Shown in pieces: positions 12,716 to 26,088 of a stretch of 64,000 nt of DNA (its first letter is position 1; each line of letters starts with the position of its first letter). The translations under genes and the position numbers were made by a program. The stretch lies in NCBI GenBank assembly GCA_030386875.1, contig CM059563.1, positions 29,736,139 to 29,800,138 on the forward strand, in the 5' to 3' direction. Source of the DNA: Morinoia aosen (Eukaryota > Arthropoda > Malacostraca > Amphipoda > Talitridae). The notes below the pieces were generated by a model. That model was given only the letters and a program-made list of their open reading frames with translations, ran no database searches and was not told the origin of the DNA.

Positions 12716-13482
12716 AGTTGAGTTAAAGAATGCCATAATAATTTGTTAATTTGAGTTTTTTGCGTTAAATATGTATCTATGGATGTTATAAGCAAGACTG
12801 ATTTCGAGGATATATTTACGCTCATAGATATTTATATACGTGAAATTCCACTTTATCACATCTATGAAATCAGATACATGCTAATGCAAAAGGTTATCAT
12901 TGAACCATTTGTAGATTTAACTTTAAAAGATATATACAAACGCGATTCACTGAGTACTAATGTACGATTCCGTGTGAGAACAATTTATGGTTGTACATTA
13001 CTACCCAGATACATTCCTGCATTAGCAATATAAATGTTGCCATTCATTCTAAATCTGTGTTATTCAATGTGAAGAAATGTTGGATCCACTTACAATACAC
13101 AATAATGATTCAAGAAACAACGTTTCTAACTTATACTGATTTTATTTGTGTGTGTTCACAATTCAATGTATAATACTTTCAAGGCTAAAATATTATTAAA
13201 ATGATTATTATAAAAGTTATTGAAGTCCTAAAAATATTATATATTAAATTGTAAATAAATATTGAATTGATTAAATCTTCACATCGTCCAATGATAATAT
13301 TTTGAACATGCATGTATATGATTTCATAGATGTGATAAAGTGGAATTTTACGTATATAAATATCTTTGAGTGTAAATAAATCCTCGAAACCAGTCTTGCT
13401 TATCACATCCAATAGATACATATTTAACACAAAATCTCATATTAACAAATTATTGTGTCATTTTTTAACTCAACTGAGGGTT

Positions 13483-13590
13483 GGATTAATTTGAACTTGA
13501 CTTGGATTAATTTGAACTTGACTTGGATTAATTTGAACTTGACTTGGATTAATTTGAACTTGACTTGGATTAATTTGAACTTGACTTAGG
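13483..13590. repeat. 21-bp array in right arm, about 5-6 units, inverted
   Basis: Reverse complement of the left-arm unit (GATTAATTTGAACTTGACTT), in the matching position of the right arm of the fold-back element. Copy number is roughly a third of the left arm. Confidence 0.92.
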
Positions 13591-13614
13591 TTAATTTGAA
13601 GTGAAAAAGGTGTA

Positions 13615-15194
13615 GTCGTATCTGGGATATAATTTTCACAACATTATCGAATCCCGTCATTTTTTACGGGATTCGATAAGGTACAAAAGGTACAACAAAA
13701 GGCAAAAGATACAACATTATGGGAAAAACATGCGAGCGTTTTCTGGTAATTTTATTGCTACTGCTGTATGAAAATTACCCCGCCTTTTCCTCCTATTTTA
13801 CCCGACGCCAAGAGACAGTTGTTAACTATATGCTTCATAAGATTCTATTCAATTTATTAATTACAAAATGACGTCATCACCCGAAAAATACTTTGGAGTT
13901 AACTAAGCGCACAAAATTTGTTCGATGGCATTTTGTACCGTAATGGAGAGGTACACGCACTCCAGTTTCTTCTCGTATTAGCTGCCAAGCCATATAACAA
14001 CTTTTTCTCAGAGAAAGAAGTATATAACGTACTATAATTTCTAAATAGGCCGTTCTTTAATATTGATATCATTAAAGGATATACAGAACAAAAAACTATT
14101 CATACGCGGTGACCTGATTCCTGCATGCATGAAATTACATTCATAATTTTTAGCTTTGATCTTGTCGTCTAATTACAAAAAAAGGCTGCGGACGTCATTG
14201 TTCTATAATTCACTTTTGACGACATTCGTCGGAAAAAAACATTACGTTCGCTCATACCAAGCAAAGTATGGAAACTTATTCAAATTGTCACGAACTTTCT
14301 CCCTCGTGGACCACAGCTTACCTGCGTACACTGATGAAACCTTGCCTCAGAAAGCAGACAAGTTTGACTGCAATTACTAAACCTATTCATGGTATTCATG
14401 AAAATCAAATTTGACTTTGCATGCGGTATTTTCTTTAAACTTTGGGGTGTGCAAACGAAATTCAAGAGAGGGATTGGACTGGAAACCCATGCAATCGTGC
14501 TGCTGTATATATACAGTACAAGTGAAGGTTCGTATCAAGGTTGCCAGATTGATATTTCTTTCTGGCCAACTCATATTTGGCTATATTTCGTAAGAAAATG
14601 CCTGATTTATGAGGTCGGCTGAAAAAGAATTCGACAATTCTGAATTTTGTGGGGAAAGCACAGTTGGTTGGATCTGCTTTTTCCGTCATTAGACATTTTT
14701 CACAGAAAAAATACAGCCAATACAAAATCTATGAACCCTAGCTGTCAATTCCACTGTCAAATCTATCTAATCTACCCATTAATGGAGACTGCTTGGGGAT
14801 CTGTCGTTGTATTAATTGAGGCATTTGAAGTCCGTTGCTGTACATGACATGCGAATACTGCGTTGGAATGAACGATTTTTTACATGCTTTCAATACAGCA
14901 AAAACATTTAATACCAAGCGTTATTTTTTGCGAGAGCGAATATTAGTAGGTCATAGTTGATCCGTTATTGGTTGTGAAGTCAGCAGGTCCCTTTACCACG
15001 ATTCCAGCGTATCGGGCCGTATGTGTACTGACAAGAAGATTCCACTGTTGCCGCACCGGCGTACCGAGCCAAATATTTTGTCAACATATTGGCATAACCT
15101 ACTTGCGTGTTGAACCATATGTGTATCATTTTTATTGCATATATTCTTGGGTATGATAACATTCTTCCCTATTCTCTCTGCGGACCCTCGCGCC
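13615..15194. other. no recognised feature
   Basis: Unique-looking AT-rich sequence. Short open frames only. Confidence 0.4.
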
Positions 15195-18100
15195 AAACTG
15201 AAATTGACAAAACTAAAGTCGACAAAACTGAAGTCGGCAAAACTGAAGTCGACAAAACTGTAGTCGACAAAACTGAAGTCGACAAAACTGAAGTCGACAA
15301 AACTGAAGTCTACAAAACTGAAGTCTACAAAACTGAAGTCTACAAAACTGAAGTCTACAAAACTGAAGTCTACAAAACTGAAGTCTACAAAACTGAAGTC
15401 TACAAAACTGAAGTCTACAAAACTGAAGTCTACAAAACTGAAGTCTACAAAACCGAAGTCTACAAAACTGAAGTCTACAAAACTGAAGTCGGCAAAACTG
15501 AAGTCGGCAAAACTGAAGTCGGCAAAACTGAAGTCGGCAAAACTGAAGTCGGCAAAACTGAAGTCGACAAAACTGAAGTCGACAAAACTGAAGTCGACAA
15601 AACTGAAGTCGACAAAACTGAAGTCGACAAAACTGAAGTCGACAAAACTGAAGTCGACAAAACTGAAGTAGACAAAACTGAAGTCGACAAAACTGAAGTC
15701 GACAAAACTGAAGTCGACAAAACTGAAGTCGAAAAAACTGAAGTCGACAAAACTGAAGTCGACAAAACTGAAGTCGACAAAACTGAAGTCGACAAAACTG
15801 AAGTCGACAAAACTGAAATCTATAAAACTGAAGTCTACAAAACTGAAGTCTACAAAACTGAAGTCGACAAAACTGAAGTTGACAAAACTGAAGTTGACAA
15901 AACTGAAGTTGACATAACTGAAGTTGACATAACTGAAGTTGACAAAACTGAAGTTGACAAAACTGAAGTTGACAAAACTGAAGTTGACAAAACTGAAGTT
16001 GACAAAACTGAAGTTGACAAAACTGAAGTTGACAAAACTGAAGTTGACAAAACTGAAGTTGACAAAACTGAAGTTGACAAAACTGAAGTTGACAAAACTG
16101 AAGTCGACAAAACTGAAGTTGACAAAACTGAAGTTGACAAAACTGAAGTTGACAAAACTGAAGTTGACAAAACTGAAGTTGACAAAACTGAAGTCGACAA
16201 AACTGAAGTCGACAGAACTGAAGTTGACAAAACTGAAGTTGACAAAACTGAAGTTGACAAAACTGAAGTTGACAAAACTGAAGTTGACAAAACTGAAGTT
16301 GACAAAACTGAAGTTGACAAAATTGCAGTTGACAAAACTGAAGTTGACAAAACTGAAGTTGACAAAACTGAGGTTGACAAAACTGAAGTTGACAAAACTG
16401 AAGTTGACAAAACTGAAGTTGACAAAACTGAAGTTGACATAACTGAAGTTGACAAAACTGAAGTTGACAAAACTGAAGTTGACAAAACTGAAGTTGACAA
16501 AACTGAAGTTGACAAAACTGAAGTTGACAAAACTGAAGTTGACAAAACTGAAGTTGACAAAACTGAAGTTGACAAAACTGAAGTTGACAAAACTGAAGTT
16601 GACAAAACTAAAGTTGACAAAACTAAAGTTGACAAAACTAAAGTTGACAAAACTAAAGTTGACAAAACTAAAGTTGACAAAACTAAAGTTGACAAAACTG
16701 AAGTTGACAAAACTGAAGTTGACAAAACTGAAGTTGACAAAACTGAAGATGACAAAACTGAAGTTGACAAAACTGAAGTTGACAAAACTGAAGTTGACAA
16801 AACTGAAGTTGACAAAACTGAAGTTGACAAAACTGAAGTTGACAAAACTGAAGTTGACAAAACTGAAGTTGACAAAACTGAAGTTGACAAAACTGAAGTT
16901 GACAAAACTGAAGTTGACAAAACTGAAGTTGACAAAACTGAAGTTGACAAAACTGAAGTTGACAAAACTGAAGTCGACAAAACTGAAGACTACGAAACTG
17001 AAGTCGACAAAACTGAAGACTACAAAACTGAAGTCGACAAAACTGAAGTTGACAAAACTGAAGTCGACAAAACTGAAGTTGACAAAACTGAAGTCGACAA
17101 AACTGAAGTTGACAAAACTGAAGTTGACGAAACTGAAGTTGACATAACTGAAGTTGACAAAACTGAAGTTGACAAAACTGAAGTTGACAAAACTGAAGTT
17201 GACAAAACTGAAGTTGACAAAACTGAAGTTGACAAAACTGAAGTTGACAAAACTGAAGTTGACAAAACTGAAGTTGACAAAACTGAAGTTGACAAAACTA
17301 AAGTTGACAAAACTAAAGTTGACAAAACTAAAGTTGACAAAACTAAAGTTGACAAAACTGAAGTTGACAAAACTGAAGATGACAAAACTGAAGATGACAA
17401 AACTGAAGTTGACAAAACTGAAGTTGACAAAACTGAAGTTGACAAAACTGAAGTTGACAAAACTGAAGTTGACAAAACTGAAGTTGACAAAACTGAAGTT
17501 GACAAAACTGAAGTTGACAAAACTGAAGTTGACAAAACTGAAGTTGACAAAACTGAAGTTGACAAAACTGAAGTTGACAAAACTGAAGTTGACAAAACTG
17601 AAGTTGACAAAACTGAAGTTGACAAAACTGAAGTTGACAAAACTGAAGTTGACTAAACTGAAGTCGACAAAACTGAAGTTGACAAAACTGAAGTCGACAA
17701 AACTGAAGTTGACAAAACTGAAGTTGACAAAACTGAAGTTGACAAAACTGAAGTCGACAAAACTGAAGACTACGAAACTGAAGTCGACAAAACTGAAGAC
17801 TACAAAACTGAAGTTGACAAAACTGAAGTTGACAAAACTGAAGTTGACAAAACTGAAGTTGACAAAACTGAAGTTGACAAAACTGAAGTTGACAAAACTG
17901 AAGTTGACAAAACTGAAGTTGACAAAACTGAAGTTGACAAAACTGAAGTTGACAAAACTGAAGATGACAAAACTGAAGATGACAAAACTGAAGTTGACAA
18001 AACTGAAGTTGACAAAACTGAAGTTGACAAAACTGAAGTTGACAAAACTGAAGTTGACAAAACTGAAGATGACAAAACTGAAGTTGACAAAACTGAAGTT

Positions 18101-20557
18101 GACAAAACTGAAGTTGACAAAACTGAAGTCGACAAAACTGAAGTTGACAAAACTGAAGTTGACAAAACTGAAGTTGACAAAACTGAAGTTGACAAAACTG
18201 AAGTTGACAAAACTGAAGTTGACAAAACTGAAGTTGACAAAACTGATGTTGACAAAACTGAAGTTGACAAAACTGAAGACTACAAAACTGAAGTTGACAT
18301 TACTGAAGTTGACAAAACTGAAGTCGACAAAACTGAAGTTGACAAAACTGAAGTTGACAAAACTGAAGTTGACAAAACTGAAGTTGACAAAACTGAAGTT
18401 GACAAAACTGAAGTTGACAAAACTGAAGTTGACAAAACTGAAGTCGACAAAACTGAAGTCGACAAAACTGAAGTTGACAAAACTGAAGTTGACAAAACTG
18501 AAGTTGACAAAACTGAAGTTGACAAAACTGAAGTTGACAAAACTGAAGTTGACAAAACTGAAGTCGACAAAACTGAAGTCGACAAAACTGAAGACTACAA
18601 AACTGAAGTCGACAAAACTGAAGTCGACAAAATTGAAGTTGACAAAACTGAAGTCGACAAAACTGAAGACTAAAAAACTGAAGTTGACAAAACTGAAGTC
18701 GACAAAACTGAAGTTGACTAAACTGAAGTTGACAAAACTGAAGTCGACAAAACTGAAGTCGACAAAACTGAAGTTGACAAAACTGAAGTTGACAAAACTG
18801 AAGTTGACAAAACTGAAGTTGACAAAACTGAAGTTGACAAAACTGAAGTTGACAAAACTGAAGTCGACAAAACTGAAGACTACGAAACTGAAGTCGACAA
18901 AACTGAAGACTACAAAACTGAAGTTGACAAAACTGAAGTTGACAAAACTGAAGTTGACAAAACTGAAGTTGACAAAACTGAAGTTGACAAAACTGAAGTT
19001 GACAAAACTGAAGTTGACAAAACTGAAGTTGACAAAACTGAAGATGACAAAACTGAAGTTGACAAAACTGAAGTTGACAAAACTGAAGTTGACAAAACTG
19101 AAGTTGACAAAACTGAAGTTGACAAAACTGAAGATGACAAAACTGAAGTTGACAAAACTGAAGTTGACAAAACTGAAGTTGACAAAACTGAAGTCGACAA
19201 AACTGAAGTTGACAAAACTGAAGTTGACAAAACTGAAGTTGACAAAACTGAAGTTGACAAAACTGAAGTTGACAAAACTGAAGTTGACAAAACTGAAGTT
19301 GACAAAACTGAAGTTGACAAAACTGAAGACAACAAAACTGAAGACTACAAAACTGAAGTTGACATTACTGAAGTTGACAAAACTGAAGTCGACAAAACTG
19401 AAGTCGACAAAACTGAAGTTGACAAAACTGAAGTTGACAAAACTGAAGTTGACAAAACTGAAGTTGACAAAACTGAAGTTGACAAAACTGAAGTTGACAA
19501 AACTGAAGTCGACAAAACTGAAGTTGACAAAACTGAAGTTGACAAAACTGAAGTTGACAAAACTGAAGTTGACAAAACTGAAGTTGACAAAACTGAAGTT
19601 GACAAAACTGAAGTCGACAAAACTGAAGTCGACAAAACTGAAGTTGACAAAACTGAAGTTGAAAAACTGAAGTTGACAAAACTGAAGTTGACAAAACTGA
19701 AGTTGACAAAACTGAAGTTGACAAAACTGAAGTTGACAAAACTGAAGTTGACAAAACTGAAGTTGACAAAACTGAAGTCGACAAAACTGAAGTTGACAAA
19801 ACTGAAGTTGACAAAACTGAAGTCGACAAAACTGAAGTCGACAAAACTGAAGTTGACAAAACTGAAGTCGACAAAACTGAAGTTGACAAAACTGAAGTTG
19901 ACAAAACTGAAGTTGACAAAACTGAAGTCGACAAAACCGAAGTCGACAAAATTGAAGTTGACAAAACTGAAGTTGACAAAACTGAAGTTGACAAAACTGA
20001 AGTTGACAAAACTGAAGTCGACAAAACTGAAGTCGACAAAACTGAAGACTACAAAACTGAAGTCGACAAAACTGAAGTCGACAAAATTGAAGTTGACAAA
20101 ACTGAAGTCGACAAAACTGAAGACTAAAAAACTGAAGTTGACAAAACTGAAGTCGACAAAACTGAAGTTGACTAAACTGAAGTTGACAAAACTGAAGTCG
20201 ACAAAACTGAAGTCGACAAAACTGAAGTTGACAAAACTGAAGTTGACAAAACTGAAGTTGACAAAACTGAAGTTGACAAAACTGAAGTTGACAAAACTGA
20301 AGTCGACAAAACTGAAGTCGACAAAACTGAAGTCGACAAAACTGAAGTTGACAAAACTGAAGTTGACAAAACTGAAGTTGACAAAACTGAAGTCGACAAA
20401 ATTGAAGTTGACAAAACTGAAGTTGACAAAACTGAAGTTGACAAAACTGAAGTTGACAAAACTGAAGTCGACAAAACTGAAGTCGACAAAACTGAAGTCG
20501 ACAAAACTGCAGTTGACATAACTGATGTTGACATAACTGATGTTGACAAAACTGAAA
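15195..20557. repeat. 15-bp satellite, about 357 units, with higher-order blocks
   Basis: Continuous head-to-tail array of GAAGTCGACAAAACT and its variants. The commonest change is GTCGAC to GTTGAC. Rarer variants are GTCTAC, GTCGGC, GAAGAT, ACTAAAGTT and a GAAGACTAC pair. Because 15 is a multiple of three and the unit is nearly stop-free, open frames of 849 codons (15107-17656) and 838 codons (17154-19670), plus several minus-strand ones, appear. I reject them as genes: recurrent units carry in-frame TAA (near 17654, 18718 and 20173), a 1-bp deletion at about 19661 shifts the register, and different frames are equally open. Variant order shows duplicated blocks, for example 18580-18780 repeated at about 20034-20234. 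Confidence 0.97.
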
Positions 20558-21660
20558 GAGTTCCGCAAGAGTGAAATAACGGCCACATCTGGATTTGCGG
20601 AAAACGTGGGAAAGAATTCAATTTCCTGCTTAAATTTTTCATTGAAATGCGCGCTAATATTCGCTAAAAATTCAACGCGACGTTGATCAACAGTACTTCA
20701 GTCGCGAGTAAACGAAAGGACCTCGAACAATTCTCGGCAAGGTATATATCGAACTTTCGATGCAGAACAGTGAAACTTTAGAACACTGCGAAACTTTCCT
20801 AGTTCCCTGAATAAAAATAAAAAACTTAACAGCTCCATCTCGCGGGGTGCTGGTCGCGAAAATGTTCACTAATGCAAGAGTACGACGTTCCGCCATCAGT
20901 GCCCTCGATGAGGGTATTGATGAGTAATTAAGCTTTTCATTATGCTAAGCGAAGTGCCAAAATTGTTTACGAACTGACTCGTCAGTGTCAGTTTATATTT
21001 CAGCAGAGCCTGATTAAGCCGCTCACACAAAGTTTGGCTTAAGCTGCGCGCGCACCAGCCTTAGCCACTATCCTTAACCACCGGAGTTTCCTTATACGTC
21101 AGTTCCCTAAGCCTGCCAAGCTTATTACCAAGTTAACCGTACTCCTCTCAAGCGTCCATACAACTTATCTTTCCTGAAAGTTTGAATCCCTGATTCAATA
21201 ATTACATCCATTATCAGCGGAGTTCAGGTGAAACTTTATGCGTGAAGCTATACCGCGCTGTTTTTGCTCGCTGGTTTGTGTTGGTCGCCGTTTCATCGGC
21301 GGCCGCTGCTCACCGTCCCTGCGTCGCTGGTTCACTTGCTGCCGCCGCTCCCCTCTGATCCGGCGCTAAAAGGCAGCTTAGGAGCCGCGTCAGCGGACCT
21401 CGAGAGGGCCAATTGATGGCCCAGCATTCGCCACTTGGGGCCCCTAAGCCTGGGCCAGCCTCGGGCCGCAGGGAGAGTGGAGCAAAATGAACGATAAATT
21501 GTGGAGTGAGTCGAGGGTACGCGCCTCGTGCTGTGAAACGAAGAGGCCATGCATGCTTCATTGAGCGAGATGAGCTGTCCCAGCCGCGGTTCTGAACTTA
21601 TTGCTCTCCTCTAGTGTTCGGAGATCGGTCGACACACTCTGAGTGTGAATAGATACTCGT
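20558..21660. other. no recognised feature, partly GC-rich
   Basis: Contains a GC-rich patch at about 21290-21560 that differs from the AT-rich surroundings and carries two overlapping minus-strand frames of 72 and 83 codons. I see no known domain. It could be a fragment of an unrecognised element or exon. Confidence 0.35.
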
Positions 21661-21665
21661 TTTGC

Positions 21666-21858
21666 AGTGATCGTCTGTCTAATGAACTGTGATCGCCAGC
21701 CAAATAGCCTGTGATCGCCAGTCAAGTAGCTTGTGATCGTCTGTCTAACGGCCTGTGATCGCCAGTTAAATGGCCTGTGATCGCCAGTTAAATGGCCTGT
21801 GATCGCCAGGTAAATGGCCTGTGATCGCCAGTTAAATGGCCTGTGATCGCCAGTCAAA
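21666..21858. repeat. 22-bp minisatellite, about 8-9 units
   Basis: Units containing TGTGATCGCCAGTTAAATGG, with more diverged units at the left end (GTCTGTCTAACGG variants). Confidence 0.9.
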
Positions 21859-23384
21859 TTGCATCGGTACAAAGTTATGGGGAGTGGCCCAAAATGTGAC
21901 GGCTGAGTGCAAGTTAAGAATTGCGGTGGATAAAGATGCAATGTTTTTAGTACAATAGAGAATTACAGATTGACATGGAAGGCTCCATCTGAAATTTTTC
22001 GTAAATTTGCGAGACTTAACTGGAAATAACTCGCAATAGCAGACCACCAGGGGAAAAATAGTGACAACAGAGACAAGGAACAGTTCTACCATTGTCCATT
22101 TATTCTCACTTGGAATAAAAACAAACGGACGAAATTTAATAGAATTGCTTGAATGATTCAACTAAAAGATAAAACCGAGAGTAGGTAAAGTTACAAAAAC
22201 ATTTTCTGGTTGCCCTTAAGAAATTAAGAGCTCTAGAAACTTATATATATGTGCATAAAACATGAGCATCAGGTGATGTCTTCAATTGTTGAAATTGTAC
22301 AGCTTTATCCATTTTCTAAATAATAATGAGTTGCATTTTTATTTACCTACTCCACATAACACTCTTTTATAATATTATTTTCTTATAAATGAATCGAAGT
22401 CGCAGTCGTATAAAACTGCAAAGGTGCTGCGAATTTTTCGTTGACATTTTTCGTTGCTGCAATTGTTTTTCGTTCTTCAGAAAGTTTAGAAGTGGTTCTC
22501 GTGTAAATGAAACGTTTATATATTGAACCCGTATACTATGACGAGAATATTTGGCACTTTTTTTCGCAGAGAACGACTCAGTGCCGCCACTCGCGCCATT
22601 TAGTCCTTAAGCCTCTCGAATCCTTGCATGAACTCGTGCGACACCATCTTTTTTCCGATTAAGAATCGGAAAATCGGACAAATTTGTTCACATTCGTCTC
22701 GCTTCTCGCGTCGTCACCCTGACGCAAGACCAGCCTCACTAATATGACCGCCCTAACATGAGATGGTTTAACACTTTGACTGCGAAGTGAGCCACCGGTG
22801 GTCACGGGGGGAGTTTTCATTATGCTGTTGACCGACCAGTAGTCACAAACTCAATTTTTATAAATGCCTAATCAAAATGAAATGAAGGCATGATCCCGTT
22901 AATATTTGCTATTTTCAAAATGGCTTGCTACAATTAACTGTGAATTTGAGTAGAATATTTAACTTCAGTTTTATCAGCCGCATTCAGAGTGTCCACACGT
23001 TGGCTGCGATGGGTCAAACTGAAGTTTAGTATTCAACTTGAATTTAAATTCAAAAGGTATAGTAAATTTATAAGTACTAAACATTAACTGGGTCCATTCC
23101 AATCCATTCATTTTGAAAGATTGTTAACAATTTTCAAACGGCCTATCGATTGGTCATTTCTCAAGCAATGTGTTAAAATCCTGTCGATTACACCGCCACT
23201 ACACCTTTCACTTGTATATACCACTGAGCATTTCATCAGAATGCTGTGAATTAGCACGCTTAGTCGTGCTTTAGCACTACTGTTCATTGTTAAGATTATT
23301 GAGTCCCGCCTTCCTCTCAGAGATAATATCTATTGTATCTACGGGACTATTGCATTATCATGTGGGACTATTGTATCTGCGCTA
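21859..23384. other. no confident feature
   Basis: AT-rich. At 22764-23019 the ends TTAACACTTTGACTGCG and CGATGGGTCAA resemble weak inverted repeats of the TTAA type, too diverged to call. Confidence 0.35.
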
Positions 23385-23745
23385 TTGTATCTGTGGGACT
23401 TGACGCTCCCAGCGAGAAAGATGAGAGGTCCCGAGGGAGAGGTTAGGTAAGTCTTCCTTTTGTTGAACAAGAATTAGGTTTTCTGTTTCGTTACGGACCA
23501 TCTTTTTTCTTTTTGTTTACAATAATTTTTTTCAGCACTAATTACTTTCTGCTACAACTTATTTATCATAAACTTTTCAATCTTCAATGCAATCATCTTC
23601 AATCTTCAATCTTGTTTCAATGCAAAAGGTATGAGGAGACACGTTGTGCATTTTCTGATTTCACAGTGAATGGTACCTTCCTCCTTCCTCTCATTGGGAA
23701 CACCTTCATTGAGATTAGGGTTGACTTAAATCAATTTCTAGGCTG
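23385..23745 (+). repeat. dispersed repeat family E, copy 2 (interrupted)
   Basis: Shares GACGCTCCCAGCGAGAAAG..GGTCCCGAG..GAGGTTAGGTAAG and the end block GGTACCTTCCTCCTTCCTCT with the other copies. The middle is rearranged around short CAATCTTCAAT repeats. Confidence 0.65.
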
Positions 23746-24220
23746 ATCTTGTAATCTTATGAGCTGCAGGAGTTCTCTAATGTGAACTGAAATTAATAGT
23801 TTATTCGTGAGCTCTTCGTGCTGGGTTATCAAGGACTCTGTGAAATGATGATTGAAGTAGGTTTTAATTTTTTCTGCGTTGGATTACTCGAATAGCAGCG
23901 TGAACTAGTGGAGGACTATAATATACGACGTGGAACTAGGGTGGTGACCTACTCTCGTCTCGTTTTTGTTAACTTATTCTATACTGGAAAAACTGGATGG
24001 CCAGGACGGAGGAGCATTTAATGAACACGTCGTTGTTCACAAGACAGACATCAATCTTGTGCATCACCAGCAAAAATCTGCGAAAAACACCAATGCAGCT
24101 GAGATCTCGACCGATGCTAGTTGATAGAAGAGTTGTTACGCAAGACTGCCAGGGTATAAGAACATGAAGAGAAAGGTTCTCTCTTATTCTCATTTTTATT
24201 GTTAAATTACAGCTGTGTGG
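23746..24220. other. no recognised feature
   Basis: Unique-looking sequence with nothing supportable. Confidence 0.4.
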
Positions 24221-24221
24221 T

Positions 24222-24400
24222 GCGCTGTAGAGTGCCGAGTGTATTGTTTGTGTCTCTGTCACGTGTGTCGTCTGTGTCGCGTGTGTCGTCCGTGTCTGTG
24301 CCACTTGAGCTGTTTGTGTCACGTATGCCGTGTGTGTCGTATGTGTGTGTGCCGCGTGTATCGTCTCTGTATCTCGTGTGTCGCGTGTGTCAGGCATGTC
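24222..24400. repeat. degenerate GTGTC-rich simple repeat
   Basis: Imperfect repeats of short GTGTCGTGTGTC-like words. They generate Cys/Val-rich (plus) and Thr/His-rich (minus) shadow frames of up to 142 codons. Not called as coding. Confidence 0.75.
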
Positions 24401-25737
24401 GCCGGTGTCACCTTATGATCAAAGGCGAACGCCGCCATCATTTCAGACACGTTTACTGTCCGGCTAAAGAGACGCGAGGTAGCTCTGCATGTGCCATTGT
24501 ACCTGCGCTGCCCATCTTCTCTGAATAACTGCACTTTTACGCTCTGTTTTGAGCTCTCGCTCTGTGTTCTTACGAGCGCAAAAAAGACTAAACTCTAAGC
24601 CTCGTAGGTGCTTAGCGTATAATTGAGATATGCTGTGCTTAGATGAAGAATTGCGAGCACATCTGTACTAATTTTGGGTTGTCTTCCTTATCTGCTGCGT
24701 CATCCTGCGTATACGCACTGTTTGTAGCACAACTAACATCTCGATGGCCTCCCGAAACTAAGTTTGTCCCCCTCCGGGTGACTTCCTGAATGATGTTTTC
24801 GAGTATGACGCCTGTTCAAATTTTACAGTTAATTTTTCATTGAATCGTGAATTCCTGTTCTCTTTTCATTCACCTACTTAATGTTATGGAGTTGTTTGAG
24901 TTGCTTTTTAGAAATGAAGGAATCTAAAACTTTACATTTTCGTTCGCAAATTTTGAGTGCTGATTAATTCACTCTGGATAACCAATGAATCTCAGAGCGT
25001 ACAAAATTTCGTCAGGATTTTATGCTTATTTGCGTGTGGTCGCCCAATGCAACTCGGACTAATTTATTGTCAACATTCGCCGGCGATCATTTTACTGTCT
25101 ATTCAATGTTTCATGATAAATAATCTGAGAATAATTTAGAAAGTGAAATTAATCAACTTAATGGCATTGCAAGAGCTCATGAATAGCATTGTTTCATTTA
25201 GTTATTTATAATTCCTGATCAATTTTCCATGAGCCTACCACAACATTTTGGCTCCAAAATTGATGTATTTTGACTGGAATTTTGCATATGTTCACATTCT
25301 GCAGCTACTCAGACTATCTTGTAATCAGTCTAGCGTTCATGGGGATTGGGAGATTTTTCACAAATTTTACTCTAATTTAGAGCCCGACTTTCCTGATGGA
25401 GACTTGTTCTGCATAACACGAATAAAACGCTGTGGTGAAGTGTGTAACAGTACTCTAATTTTTGAACGATTATAATCGTTCAAAAACTACAGGATAATGA
25501 ATACTTTCGGGGCTTACGTTCATCTTTTTACTTGGGGTACTTAACTTTAGTGGAAAAAGTTGTCTCGCTGATAGTCTTGTAAAAATCGTAGAATCTTAAT
25601 CGCCCACGCAGGGTAGAAAAAGACCACTAGCCTGAAGCTTGATTAGCCATCGACCCGCGATAAAGAATAGCTCGCACTCCGCTAAAGAAAAACATAATTT
25701 GTGTGTATCTAACAGTACAGAAACTATTGCGAGTATC
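24401..25737. other. no recognised feature
   Basis: Unique-looking AT-rich sequence. One short palindrome (ATAATCGTTCAAAAA-type) near 25455-25485. No gene recognised. Confidence 0.4.
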
Positions 25738-26088
25738 CCTCAGGGGGATACAACTAATTTATCTATGGGAATTGGTGCTCCCAAAGGGGAATATGGGAGG
25801 TCCCGATCTGAGAGTTAGATGGGCCTTCTTTTTGTTGCTATGAAATGTTTTTGGTAATGTCAAGGATCATCTTTTTTCGGTTCACCGCTGTCCTGTTTTT
25901 CAATACCTACTACCTTCTTCTTCAAACTTTTATCTTGTTTCATGAACTTCTTTCTCCACTTACCGTTTCTGTGCACTTTGTGCATGGATTCCGCGTTCCC
26001 TTAACTCCATACTTAATGGTGCCTTCTTTCTTCCTCTCTTTGGGACGTCTCGTTGCGGTTAGGGAGGCTGATACTAACATCTAATTTA
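25738..26088 (+). repeat. dispersed repeat family E, copy 3
   Basis: Begins CCTCAGGGGGATACAACTA and contains GAGAGTTAGATGGGCCTTCT, TACCTACTACCTTCTTCTTC and ATGGTGCCTTCTTTCTTCCT. It aligns by eye with copies at 48468 and 61248 over about 330 bp. An open frame of 79 codons (25845-26084) lies inside. Confidence 0.8.

Larger units (their letters stand above)
12369..13612. mobile_element. fold-back DNA element with tandem arrays in its arms
   Basis: A 1,244-bp palindromic element. It starts CACCTTTTTCACTTCAA and ends with the inverse (TTGAAGTGAAAAAGGTG), and is flanked by TA on both sides (12367-12368 and 13613-13614), as expected for Tc1/mariner-type target duplication. Each arm then carries a 21-bp tandem array and an AT-rich segment (TATGTATCTAT, AGCAAGACTG, CTTTATCACATCTATGAAAT) that reappears inverted on the other side (12767-12905 against 13285-13430). 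No transposase is visible, so it would be non-autonomous. Confidence 0.8.

Noticed and set aside
15107-17656. 849-codon frame with a Lys-Thr-Glu-Val-Asp repeat, possible structural or ice-binding-like protein
   Set aside because: Other frames and the minus strand are equally open, recurrent units contain TAA in this frame, and the main variation is explained by CpG transition.
22764-23019. Another TTAA-type MITE
   Set aside because: Ends match only loosely and no second copy or clean flank duplication was seen.
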